From Chlorops oryzae (taxonomy: Eukaryota > Arthropoda > Insecta > Diptera > Chloropidae), in the NCBI GenBank assembly GCA_020466095.1, contig CM035806.1:126970393-127034392 (forward strand): a DNA stretch of 64,000 nucleotides. The letters are read 5' to 3'. The notes below the pieces were generated by a model. The model was not told the origin of the DNA. It saw nothing but the letters and a program-made list of their open reading frames with translations, and did not search any database. Positions 44,031-54,828 of the stretch are shown here, in pieces (position 1 is the stretch's first letter; the number at the start of each line of letters is the position of its first letter). The position numbers were made by a program, and so were the translations under genes.

Positions 44031-44604
44031 GTCAGTGCTTCCCACGTAATACTCTTTCAATAAAGTCCGACCAAAGGTTCGGCCTCGGCTTCGGTAATCG
44101 GCATAATCGGCCAATTCTTAATCTTCGGCTTCGGCTGGAAAAAGCCGAATATTTTTGCATTTTAATAGAAGTGAAAAAGTCACGATAGATTTTCAATTGC
44201 TTCATTGAGACCTTTTACACTAGTGAATTGTTGCCATAAATTCTCACTTTGTGGGCGACTAAAGCGAAAGAATTTAGAGAAAATTTGAGCGGTTTTTTTT
44301 TTTTTGTGCTTGTCAAATGAATAAAGACTGATTTTGTTCCCTTACTGTAAAATGTTTTGCATTCGGCTTCGGCCTTCGGTCTTCGGCCGAAGTTTTCAAC
44401 TCTCCGATTGTTCGGCTTCGGCTAAAAATCCACCTTCGGTCGGACACTATCTTTCATACAAAACTGAGTATTGCGGCTTTGTTGTTTCTTTGTTGTTGTT
44501 TCTCACACACAGCGTCTGTGTTTTTCACTGCATGAGCCTCTTAAGCACAAATACATGTGAAGAATGAGACAAATTGTGCTAGAAGTCGTGCTGACAAGCA
44601 CTCC
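44031..44604. mobile_element. Unassigned non-autonomous element with CCGAAG-rich inverted repeats
   Basis: Left CAGTGCTTCCCACG is hAT-like. An inner inverted repeat AAGTCCGACCAAAGG (44,065) versus CCTTCGGTCGGACACT (44,438) frames about 390 bp rich in TTCGGCTTCGG/CCGAAG words. The right boundary with element F is unclear. No genes seen. Confidence 0.4.
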
Positions 44605-44970
44605 CAACAAACCAAAGTGTAAATGTTAGACAACAAATTATTTCAAAAAACTTTTGTTAGCATAATATATAAGTGATTTATAAAAACTTACAAAAATCCT
44701 TATAAAAAACGTTTTGTAACTCTAAAATCACACATTTAAAATCACTTACAAATATCTCTAAATAAATCTTTTATAAACATTAAATATAAACTATTTACAA
44801 TAGCTTATAAAACGATTGCTTTGCTAGCATTAACAAGCTTTGCAAAATTTGTCTTGCTGCTATAAAAAAAAACACCGCTATGTGAATCAAAATCTTAAGA
44901 ATTTCTGACAAACTGCGAGCATTGCAGTCTTTTGCTCTTGCGCTTGTTTTAGTTTATGTGAAATTTCAAG

Positions 44971-46417
44971 CATATAGACTATAGGTCTAACTGTCGACGT
45001 CGAAAGGCCTCTGCCGCTATAAGAAACTCCCCATTAGGCAGGGATAGGAAACTCAACTCTTTCGAGAAATTCACCAAAAAGCTACCAACAAAAACCTTAA
45101 GCAGGAATAGAAATTCAACTCTTTCGAGAAATTCACCAGAAAGCTACCAACAACAATACGGGTAGACACAAAGTGGCACTATGATCCACTTGCAAGAAAA
45201 TTATCAAAGAAACACGGCGTCGGCTCGGTTTTTTATATTGCTTGAAAAGTTCATAATTGAAACTTTATTAAATGTATTACGATATGTTTTTGCTTAATGT
45301 GCTCGAATGTTTTCATTTTGCATACATTTTTGACTACGGCTACGAATTTGATTGTACATAGAATTTAGTATTTTTGCTGAAAAAGTGTGATCAAAAAGTT
45401 TATGTGGACAGGGTAGGACTAAAAAAAAACATTTCTATTTCTCCTTAATATTGAGTTTCCTTGATTAGGTTTAAGTTTTTCAAGCTTTTCATATCATTTT
45501 ATGATTTTGGTAGATTTTTTATATATAATGAACTCGAAAATCTCCCAAATTAAAAATAAAAGTGGCAATGCATTTCACCAGAGCAGAGCTAAATATTTCG
45601 CTGCCAAAGCATGCTTCTCTTTTCCTCATGCCTTATGCCTATTAGTGATGTAACGAATGTCAAATTTTAGCATTCGCGAATGCGAATGCGAATGCCTACT
45701 CATATTCGCGAATGCGAATGCGAATGCGAATATTCAGTTTTTGAATCTATATCTCAAATTTGGCACACATCAAATCAATTCATTTATTTATATAGCGCAC
45801 CAACTTTGGAAAAAAATAATTCTTTCATAAGTAAAAGAAAATACACATTTCGATGTTAAATTTCAAAGTGTTAAAAAAAAACAGTCACATTACAACAACA
45901 AAACTAATCCGACGATTTCGTGCAAGCATAACGCCCCTGCGCAATACGCAATGTTATTGTCGTTTTTCGTTTAGTAGCCCTCAGACGGTCGTTCTTGTAT
46001 GAAAATTTATGTGAAGGAACTTAAAGGCATTCCAAATACGTTTAATTCAGGGAAGAATTTGACAACATGGACTTTCTTATATACGTTTCATACTAAAATG
46101 GTTTTTTTAAGTGCAATATCTGTGTAACGGTAGCACATAAAAAATTCTTTAAATGCTAAAATATTGGCTTTTAAATTTAAAAAATCGATTAAAGAATACA
46201 TTTTGGTCAATTTTCTGCTAATTATATATTCGCAAAATATTCGCAACATTTTCGAATGCGAATGCGAATGCGAATGTGAAAAAAACATGCGAATATTCGC
46301 GAATGCGAATGCGAATGCGAATATTCGTTACATCACTAATGCCTATATTGAAGCAGCGTAGCTCTAACACATTGCAGGGATTAGGAAGAAGAAGAGTAAG
46401 ACCTATAGTGCTATATG
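44971..46417. mobile_element. Element E copy 2
   Basis: TIR CATATAG-ACTATAGGTC pairs with GACCTATAGTGCTATATG. 8-bp target duplication ATTTCAAG at 44,963-44,970 and 46,418-46,425. Without its nested MITE it is about 743 bp, close to the 758-bp arm 1 copy, in opposite internal orientation. Confidence 0.87.
45643..46338. mobile_element. 696-bp hAT MITE with (GAATGC)n near both ends
   Basis: TIR TAGTGATGTAACGAAT pairs with ATTCGTTACATCACTA. Target duplication ATGCCTAT at 45,635-45,642 and 46,339-46,346. Element E in arm 1 shows the empty site (CATATGCCTATG complement near 9650). Hexanucleotide GAATGC runs at 45,675-45,732 and 46,253-46,322. Confidence 0.9.
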
Positions 46418-46769
46418 ATTTCAAGTGACAAGCATCGCGTGCGCATAAAAGGTTATAAAATTAAAAATTATAAAAATAATTAAAATTTAGGTTAGGCTGT
46501 TTGACTAGAATAACGTTTTTACATTTTACTTAAAATGTTTGTTTTATAAAAATTTAATAAATGCTTGCTAAAGAAAAATTTGTTTGTTTTTTTTGGAGAA
46601 AAGAATTTGTGCAAGCTTGGAAAACGTTTAATCCCAATAAACACAAAAACGATAACGTGTTCGAATCGAATTCGAATCGAATTCGTAGAGCGCGAATCGC
46701 ATTAAACGAATTCAAATCGAATTCGATTCGAATTCGCGGAAGGCAAATTTTCGCGATATCGCGCTTTTA

Positions 46770-47285
46770 TCGTATTTTGCGTTCGATTCGAATTCGATTC
46801 GAAGACAAAACGCGATAAGAATTCGAATCGTTTGCAACGAGCTCGCCTCGAGCTCGCTTTTTTATCGCGGATTTTAGAATACGCGAGCTCGCGCTTTTAT
46901 CGTATTTTGCGTTCGATTCGAAGAGAAAAAGCGATAAGAATTCGAATCGTTTGCAACGAGCTCGCCTCGAGCTCGCTTTTTTATCGCGGATTTTAGAATA
47001 CGCGAGCTCGCGCTTTTATCGTATTTTGCGTTCGATTCGAATTCGATTCGAAGACAAAACGCGATAAGAATTCGAATCGTTTGCAACGAGCTCGCCTCGA
47101 GCTCGCTTTTTTATCGCGGATTTTAGAATACGCGAGCTCGCGCTTTTATCGTATTTTGCGTTCGATTCGAATTCGATTCGAAGACAAAACGCGATAAGAA
47201 TTCGAATCGTTTGCAACGAGCTCGCCTCGAGCTCGCTTTTTTATCGCGGATTTTATAAAATGCGAGCTCGCTTTTTTATCGTGGA
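46770..47285 (+). repeat. 130-bp tandem repeat, four units
   Basis: GATAAGAATTCGAATCGTTTG occurs at 46,814, 46,933, 47,063 and 47,193, with spacings of 119, 130 and 130. Each unit holds GAGCTCGCCTCGAGCTCGC, ATCGCGGATTTTAGAATACG and TTCGATTCGAATTCGATTCG. CpG content is visibly higher than the surroundings. An inverted partial unit lies at about 48,300-48,430. Confidence 0.88.
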
Positions 47286-47291
47286 ATTCAT

Positions 47292-48297
47292 AAGAGTCTT
47301 ACCGACTACGGCACCCTGAAAGGGATTTTGAAGTTTTGTTGATATTTTGAAAAGTCCTCGAGGGCTCCCTGAAAAATGGCCCCAATGCAAAATGGCCCCA
47401 AACAGAAAATGAAAAAAGGCCCCAAAATTTGGGGTCATTGTGCATTATGAAAAATTACCTCAAATCAAAAATGAAATTTGGCCCCAAAATAAAATGAAAA
47501 AGGCCCCAAAAACAAAAAGAGGTGTTTTTAATCGATATGAAAAATGGCCCCAAACTAGAAAATAAAACGGCCGTTATAGAATTTAAAAAATTAAAAATGA
47601 AAAAAAGACCCCAACATTTGGGGTCATTTTGCATTACCCCAAATCAAAAAATGAAACATGGCCCCAAATGTAACATAAATTTTGAAAAATGCAAAATGAC
47701 CCAAAAAAATCGACCTAAAATTCAATACAAAATTTTGGGGCCTTTTTAAATTTTTGGATTTGGGGTAATTTTTTATAACGCAAAATGACCCCAAATTTTG
47801 GGGCCTTTTAAAATTTTTGGATTTGGGGTAATTTTTTATAACTCAAAATGACCCCAAATTTTGGGGCCTTTTTAAATTTTTGGATTTGGGGTAATTTTTT
47901 ATTACGCAAAATGACCCCAAATTTTGGGGCCTTTTTTAATTTTTCAAAGTGGGGCAATAATGCATTATCAAAATTGGGGTCTTTTATTTATTTTAATTTT
48001 TTTAATTTTATAACGGCCGTTTTATTTTCTAGTTTGGGGCCATTTTTCATATCGATTAAAAACACCTCTTTTTGTTTTTGGGGCCTTTTTCATTTTATTT
48101 TGGGGCCAAATTTCATTTTTGATTTGGGGTAATTTTTCATAATGCAAAATGACCCCAAATTTTGGGGCCTTTTTTCATTTTTAGTTTGGGGCCATTTTGC
48201 ATTGGGGCCATTTTTCAGGGAGCCCTCGAGGACTTTTCAAAATATCAACAAAACTTCAAAATCCCTTTCAGGGTGCCGTAGTCGGTAAGACTCTTAT
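47292..48297. repeat. Large palindrome with GGCCCCAAA motifs
   Basis: Left arm from TAAGAGTCTTACCGACTACG to about 47,625, right arm from about 47,963 to CGTAGTCGGTAAGACTCTTA, near-identical over about 330 bp. The spacer has three direct repeats of about 65 bp containing TTTTTGGATTTGGGGTAATT and GACCCCAAATTTTGGGG. Symmetry continues outward into the AATTCCACGATAAAAAAGCG flanks. Confidence 0.9.
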
Positions 48298-48604
48298 CAA
48301 TTCCACGATAAAAAAGCGAGCTCGCATTTTATAAAATCCACGATAAAAAAGCGAGCTCGTTGCAAACGGTTCGAATTCTTATCGCTATTTCTCTCGAATC
48401 GAACGCAAAATACGATAAAAGCGCGAGCTCGCGAAAATTGCCTTCAGCGATTCGAATTCAATTCGAATTCTTTAAAATATTTGTGTTAAGTGGATACGAA
48501 ACTTTAATTCTCGAAAGTAGTTTTGTTAATTTGTTTCCAAATCGCAAGACATTCGAGGTAAATAAAGAATCAAGCTAAACATATAAACGAAAAAAAGTCA
48601 TTCA

Positions 48605-48752
48605 CTTCAATACGGCGAAGACGGCGTAATGGGTAAGCAGACTAGAAATAAGTATGACTAGAAATCAAGAGGTTCGGTGTTCAAATCCCACAGCCGGTGG
48701 ATTCAAAAGTGTGGTTACCAGCATTAGAACCGTTTTTTTTTTTTTTTTTTAC
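48605..48752 (+). ncRNA. tRNA-Ser-like sequence, probable SINE head or tRNA pseudogene
   Basis: GTAATGGGTAAGC (A-box-like), TGACTAGAAATCA (the anticodon arm of tRNA-Ser-AGA, with AGA in a 7-base loop) and GTTCAAATCCC (B box) occur in tRNA order over about 75 bp, then AGCCGG. The T stem does not pair well, so it is not a working tRNA. A run of about 20 T follows at 48,732-48,750. It lies inside the foldback element. A tRNA-derived SINE is the simplest reading, but no family was recognised. Confidence 0.5.
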
Positions 48753-49449
48753 CGAAAATAGTCTTATAATAAGACTGTTATTAGAATCATACATTAAATA
48801 TAAAAATTAAATAATTTGTTTTTACTAATCGTATATAATCGAAAATTCGACAAAAAGGCGAATCGAATATGATAAAAAATTCGAATAAAGCGCGATAGCA
48901 AAACGATAGCAAAATACGAATCGCGCGCGATGCGTAAACGATAAAAAATGCGATAAAAATATGAATCGCGTAAAAAGGTGACTCCCTCACGAATTCGAAT
49001 TCGATTCGAGCTCGCCGCGAACACTCGCCGCGAAGAGTTTGCACGTCAAAACGAATTCGATTCGAATTCGATTCGAACTCGTTGTGCTTATTGGGATAGC
49101 TCACTTACAAAACATTTTCTTGTAAATAAGAAGTGTTCGTTTTTACAAGTTATTTTCAACCGTATATAAAGAACCTTTAGAAACCATTACAAAACATTTA
49201 AAAATATAGTTTTCAAAGGGAAAATATAAGTTTACCAAATGTCTTTTGCAACCACTACAAAACTTTAAAATAAACGTTTTGTAAACAAAATGATAAGCTT
49301 ATAAAAAGGGGTGCCGTTTCGTTGGTTTTTTGCTTATACTGATATGTTTTTAAAACGAACTTCAAAGGTTTTGGAAAGTTATTGTAAGCCTAGGCTTGAG
49401 TTGACAAGCTTAAAAAAAGCTTATTTTTAGTTAAATTGTTTGTTGCTGC

Positions 49450-49507
49450 TTTAAATGCTTATTTGTATAAATAAAAAAATTGGTTTCTGTAAAAACTTTT
49501 GAAATAT
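49450..49507 (-). repeat. Tc1 left inverted repeat, outer piece (truncated)
   Basis: TTAAATGCTTATTTGTATAA to TAAAAACTTTTGAAATA matches 12,988-13,043. The following outer direct repeat expected from the right end is absent. Confidence 0.8.
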
Positions 49508-49885
49508 CCCAGCAAACAATTACATATAAAAATACACGTTTTTTAAGCGTTCAAATGTAAGCAAAACACTTATTAAACGCTGATATGACATTTGTAAAAG
49601 GCATCAAAGTAAGCGGTTTATAATCGAAACGCACCCATCTTTATAAGCTTTGAAAAGACGATTGCAAAACATGTTATTTAAGACACGTAATGTAAGCGAC
49701 ACTCGCAAAACGCTTGCAATACCAAACATGTTGCAAATGTCGGTGGCTGCTACCTTAAAATGCTTATGAAAGCCTTATTAATGAAAGCTTTGCATAAGCT
49801 TAGTTTGCAACGCTTGCAATAAACTTCTTCATGCAAGCTTTTTTAAAGCTTGGTTTGCAAAACGCTTGTCATTATGTTTGCTGGG
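49508..49885. mobile_element. 378-bp MITE with TIR CCCAGCAAAC
   Basis: CCCAGCAAACA at the left and TGTTTGCTGGG-type at the right. The interior is full of AAGCTT/GCTTGCAA words, as in element F, whose ends (CCCAACAAAC at 44,603; GTTTGTTGGG at 25,876) are nearly the same. Probably a related family. No target duplication seen. Confidence 0.65.
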
Positions 49886-50129
49886 TGGCTATACCCTGTA
49901 GGACCTAAATCTACCAGTATGAAAGAAAAACCAACTTTAAGTTAATGATTTCAGAACTAACTTTAAATTGGTTGATAAGTCATGCAGAAATCAACCAAAC
50001 TAGTTAAATACAAAATAATTTTTGAGCGTGTTTTTTTTCCAATGAACTGAAAGTGCAAAAAAATTCCCAGAACTACGAAAATTCGAAACGCATTGTCCCC
50101 GTTTAGACAGGGAGACAAAACGCGAGACA

Positions 50130-50203
50130 CTGGAAGGAAACACATGAGAGTGACGGAGATGGAATGTCTTTCGTCTCTGTCACTCTCATGTGTTTCCTTC
50201 CAG
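50130..50203. repeat. 74-bp hairpin with 30-bp arms
   Basis: CTGGAAGGAAACACATGAGA and continuation pairs with its exact complement ending TTTCCTTCCAG, loop of about 14 bases. Confidence 0.9.
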
Positions 50204-50295
50204 CAGTGGCGTAGGTAAGGGGGGCTTAAATGGGATTTATCGCCCCCTTTGCCTCATAAAATGTGATGGAATGAATGTGTTTTAAATTCGGTATA

Positions 50296-50468
50296 CAGTG
50301 AACTACGGATAAATGCAACACAAATAAATGCAAAAACCTCATAAGTGCAAGGTGCTTTGAAGCCTTTTTTATGATTTCCCATGAAAACATGCACGTATTA
50401 ATGCAAGGAACGCATAAGTGCACAAGAATTCGAGCAAAAAACGTGTTGCATTTATCCGTACTCTACTG
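50296..50468. mobile_element. 173-bp pogo/Tigger-like MITE
   Basis: TIR CAGTGAACTACGGATAAATG pairs with the complement of the right end CAGTAGAGTACGGATAAATG, about 24 bp. TA target at 50,294-50,295 and 50,469-50,470. GCAAGGTGC/CTTGCATT words inside. Confidence 0.85.
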
Positions 50469-51049
50469 TATATGCACGAAGTAAAAACCACGATTGTTGG
50501 GTGTGAGTTGCTTAGAATCATATATGTATGTTTGCGTCCCCATGTGCCCATGTGTACCCTGCATAAGGGTGCACTTTTAGATCTATGCTTGCGAATAATC
50601 GATGACGAATTCGAGCATTTAAGCGAACACAGCGCTGCCATGAGTTTTTTTTAAACCGGAAAATATCAAAAACGAAAAAGCTAAAAAGCAAAAAAAAAAC
50701 CTATGACCAAAATACCAACCTCTTATCAAATATTTTTACATTTATGTATTTTACAATCATAAAAAAGTTTTTCTTACTAAATTACCCCTTAGTACGCTTC
50801 TCAAGAAACTACATATGAAACGTGCGATATAATGAACTGATTCAAAAATGATTAAGAACTAATTTATCCACATTGGCAATGGAAATCCTGCCGTAGAATT
50901 ATGTTAACCTGAGTGGAATACATTCATTTTCAATGCTTCAGTTCGTTTTCAATTAAACCTGCTGCCAGACGATAAACAAACCTCAACATCAGTCTAGGTC
51001 TAGTTTTGGATGAATTTATTTATGTTTGGTTTCAAATCAGTATAAATGC

Positions 51050-54000
51050 TTTTTTTGAAGTGAAAACTTCTATAGGCGCGTTGAGCAGGGAGCAAATCTT
51101 TAAGTTCCAAAATTGGCATTTTATTTAGGTTGTAACCGAGGGGGGAGGGGTAAAAATTGGTAAAAATTGGTTCCGTAGTTTGTAAACTTCCCTTTTTATG
51201 TACCACGAACACCCATCGGAAATTTGAACCATGGGTTACTTTTTGGAAACATTGTTGGCGGAAAATTTACGTTCTTAAAACTTTGGGGTGGGTTAAAAAC
51301 AAATTCACGTTGTATTCATTATTTTTATGCATCACAATTTAATTTTAAGACTTTCCCGGATAAGAAACATTGAAAAATTGAAACTAAAATTAATATTAAA
51401 TATTTTTCAAAAACTCGCTCTTTTTCTCCCAACTTTGACTTCGGTTCTTTTCGGGTTCTTGAAATCTTCTTTCCAACCAAAAGATAGCCAAACCGGTTCC
51501 AATTTTTAAAAAGGGTTAAAAAGTGCCAAGGAAAATTTCAAAAAAGGCCAATGGGAATTAAAAGGGTAACATTTATTAATGTATAATATGTTGTATATTT
51601 AAAAAAAAATTTTTTGATGGTGGATTATCCGCTAAAAAATTCAAAAATTATTTTGGATTTTACCGAACAATTTTTCTTTAAGGCATATAATTTTTGCTTG
51701 GCGAAATAAAGCCAAAAAAGGACCAAATAAAGGAAAAAGGACAGGATGTTAAAATTTGTGGCAGTTTTCTTAAAAAACCAACTTTAATGCAGCCATAGTT
51801 TCTTCTGGCTCAAAATTAAAATCCGTTGTTTTATTTTTAAACAAATATTAGTTTCCTTAAAATTCCAGGTTTTCATTCACGGCCTTCTAATGCCAACTAA
51901 GGTTTTTATTAGCCATATCCATGCCAAAAGTTTTAACTTAAAATTTTTAAATGCTCAAAAATCTCCAATTTCTTATGCCAATTTTCCTAAATAACGTTTT
52001 TAAATGAAATCGTACCCTTTTGGGGTTTCCTGAAAAACCTAAACTTTTAAAATTGGTTCATTAAATTAATTTACGGAAAATTGGTTCAACCGGGGGGTGA
52101 AAAAAATGTAAAAATGGTTCAAAGTTAGTTTTTAAGTTCCCTTATTACAATTTGAATCATACCCCTTTCAAAATTAACCCATGTTAGGCTTTAACTAAAG
52201 GCATTGGTTTGGGGTGGGACGGTTTAAATTTCGGTAAAGACTTCCGCGGGAAAATAAAAAAAAGTGGTGTAAGTATTTAAAGGTAAAATTGTATTGTACA
52301 TTATTTATCTCCGTTCCTTTTAAGAATAAGACGAAAGAATGAAAAATCAAAGGAAAAAAATTTATAATAAAAAAATAAATTTTCAGCGGGAAAAAAAACT
52401 CGCATTTTTCCCTAAAAAACCCAATTAAATTCAACTATTGTTTTTTCCCTTTTTCTGGGTCGAAATTGCCTTGAAATATCAATTTTTGTGCCAAACCAAT
52501 ACCGAAATTTCTTTGGAAATTTATATTTGGGCTTTGGAAATTAAGTTTTTTTCCAAAGGTTGTTAAAAATTTTTAATTTTTGTTTCGCCCTAAATTGCCC
52601 TAACTGTTGAACCGATTTCCCCAATGTTAGGGATAGTGTATATTTATCTTTTTTAAGAATTAAAATTTTTTAAAAACGATTAAAATCGAAATTTAAAAAA
52701 ATTGAAAAAATCGAAAACTTTTTACAAAATTTAAAAAAAAATTTCCTTAAACAAATTTGCTTAGGAAACTACCAAAAAAGTTAAAGTAAAGGAAAAAGTT
52801 TCCAGGTTAATTAATTGTAAATTTTGACCAAAAAATTTCCAATAAAATAAAAAAATCAAATTAACATTGGCCTATAAGTTTCCCGGTTTAAAAAGAAAAA
52901 CAATTTTTTTTAAAATTTTAAATTCAAATATTTCCCTTCAAACTTCCAATACACCTTCCATTTTTTATTAAGGCATTTTATAACTCCCTTTTTTTTTTTT
53001 CGGTTTTTTAAATTTTTTGCCTTCAATCCTTGAACTAAAACAAGAAAAATCTTAATCTGGAGAATAAATGGGTGGAAAATTCAAAACCAATTTCATAAAA
53101 TTTTGCCAATTTCAAGCTTTCAACGGTGGTTGTTTTGGAACAACATTTTCTTTTATATCCCTTTGGGGTTTTCATAGTCCAAAAACCTAAATAATTTGAA
53201 GGGTCCCTTTCAAATTAAATTCAAACAAAAAGCAACCGGTATTTGAAATTCCAAGATCTGGTTAACAAGAAAAAATTTTTTAATTTTTTTATAAAGTTTT
53301 TGAGTTTTTTTGAAATTTTTCAAAACTTATTCTATTTGTTATCTCCCCCCCCTTTTAAAAATTTCCTTTAATTAACTCCCTCCTTCCAAAGTGTTTCTTA
53401 ATCTAAACAAACGGAATTTGAAGTTTAAAAGGGAAGAATGAAGTCAAATTTGCGTTTAAATTTTTTTGCCCGGGTAAAAGCGGGTTTCGGGCGAGAAAAA
53501 AAATAATTTAAAAAGTTTGTCAAAAAGTTCATTTAAAGGAAAATTTTAAGGTCAATTAGTTTTCACATTATAAATATAAACTCTTTTTTTCGTTGCCTTT
53601 TAAAAGGGGAATTTCAAGCCACCTAAAGAATGGAAATTAAAGGGAAAGGGAAAGACAAATGTTCTTTATTTAATTTGAAGAAACGGAAAAACCTAGGGAA
53701 AATTCTTAAACAGAAGAAAAGGCAAAAAAAAAACAATCGGAATTCTCGCCTTTTCAAAACAATTGAAAATTTTTTAAATTTGATTGTTTTTTGGCCAATC
53801 CCTGCTTTTTTTTGTTTGATTGCGTTTGAACATAAAGCCAATTTTGGTGTTTTGCCCCCAAAGCCTACGTAAAAATTTGCCATTTGGACGGGTTTGGGAA
53901 TAAATTTTTCGCCCTTTTGTTCTGCTTTTGGAGAACGGAATTGGAGGACCCGATTTGCTTTCCTTATGAAGAAGGGAATTTGCTTTTAAACCGGTTTTGG

Positions 54001-54828
54001 AAAATTTTTTATTTGATGTGTTTGTGTGGTCGCCCTAAAATTGGGAAACGATGGAACATTTGAAACCAATTTGAAGTTTTCCGGCCGGTGGAGGATTTGG
54101 TTTTCAAAGAAAGGAATTTTGTCAAATAAAACCATTTTCCGATTTAAAAAGAACGAAATCCACGTCAAAATTTTACCAAAAAACAATTGTTTTCGAAATT
54201 TTTAAAACCAATTTAAAAATTTTAATCGTAAAAAAGCTTTTTTACAAAATGGAAAAAAAATTTTCCTTTAACCACAAAAATAGAAACTCCCTTTGAGGAA
54301 GATAAAAGCTACTAAGGTTCAAACGGCGGGTTAAGGAGGAAAAAAAATTTTTTTCCAAGATATTGAATTTTAATTAAAAAATTTTTCGAACCAAAAAAAC
54401 TTTCCCGCTCCTATTAAAACCTTAAAAAAGAAGTTTAAAAAATTTAAACAGGGTTTTGGCTGGGATTTTAAACCCCCGGGGTTCTAACAAAAAGAAAAAA
54501 CACATTTTTTTTTTGGGTCAAAATTCCTTTTTTTAATTCAACAAATAGTTCCCTTAAGAAAGCGAATACAACGTTAAACCACCCTTCCAATTTTTTTTTG
54601 GATAAGGCAATTTTTTGGTAGAAATCCTTCGGTTTTGCCCAAAATTAGGGCCCTTTCAGTTTCGGCGGAACAAACCTCTTTCATTTTGCAGCCCAAATTT
54701 TTTGCCTGCGGAAAGGGGCATCCCCCTTTTTTTGAGGTTCTGGAAAGAACAAGGAAAAAAAGTCCGGCTGGGGCCAAAGATTCTGGAAATAACGGGGTGG
54801 GTGGGGAAGGCAAATTTCGGGAAAAGCC
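51050..54828. other. Low-quality-looking block, no interpretable features
   Basis: Dense runs of doubled or tripled bases (AAAAATTTTT, GGGG, CCCC), almost no open frame and no clean repeat ends. Where it runs into the mariner at 54.83-55.08 kb it can be aligned by eye to mariner sequence only with many small indels and substitutions, whereas sequence beyond about 55,100 is clean. I read the block as poorly corrected assembly sequence. A noisy direct repeat of about 950 bp is seen (51,100-51,300 versus 52,050-52,290). Confidence 0.6.

Larger units (their letters stand above)
46632..49096. mobile_element. 2.47-kb foldback element of satellite and palindrome modules
   Basis: Ends TCCCAATAAACACAA and TTGTGCTTATTGGGA. 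Inside the ends are GAATTCGATTCGAA-type words on both sides, then tandem 130-bp units (left), a palindrome of about 1 kb, a short inverted piece of the satellite (48,290-48,470), a tRNA-like segment and a TCGAATTC-rich right end. Element F copy 1 gives a near-empty site (AAACGTTGAATAGCTC near 25,530). The target duplication is not resolved. No protein-coding capacity. Confidence 0.7.
44605..49445. mobile_element. Element F copy 2, with nested E and foldback elements
   Basis: Same halves as 23,427-25,883: left 44,605-44,970, middle 46,426-46,631, right 49,097-49,445, ending GTTTGTTG. The comparison gives near-empty sites for both nested elements. It lies inside the Tc1 left inverted repeat at a TTTAA context. 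Confidence 0.75.
26873..49507 (-). mobile_element. Tc1-like transposon, arm 2 copy, with all nested insertions
   Basis: Right terminus CACTAGGCAGAAAAAGTCTG starts at 26,873 beside TA. The left inverted repeat is recovered in two pieces (43,910-44,030 and 49,450-49,507). Between them lie the C-terminal half of the transposase, Gypsy-1, the N-terminal half, Harbinger and element F copy 2. The outermost left terminus and its direct repeat are missing. The sequence breaks at 49,508 where another element starts. Confidence 0.75.
49886..51049. other. Intergenic stretch with two small inverted-repeat features
   Basis: No gene recognised. It contains the hairpin at 50,130-50,203 and a pogo-like MITE at 50,296-50,468. 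ACCAACTTTAAGTTAATGATT-type repeats near 49,930. Confidence 0.4.

Noticed and set aside
48605..48690. Functional tRNA-Ser gene
   Set aside because: A, anticodon and B segments are recognisable but the T stem and acceptor stem do not pair, and it lies inside a transposon.
53623..53883. Open frames on both strands in the low-quality block
   Set aside because: Low-complexity K/F-rich translations from homopolymer-rich, probably erroneous sequence.
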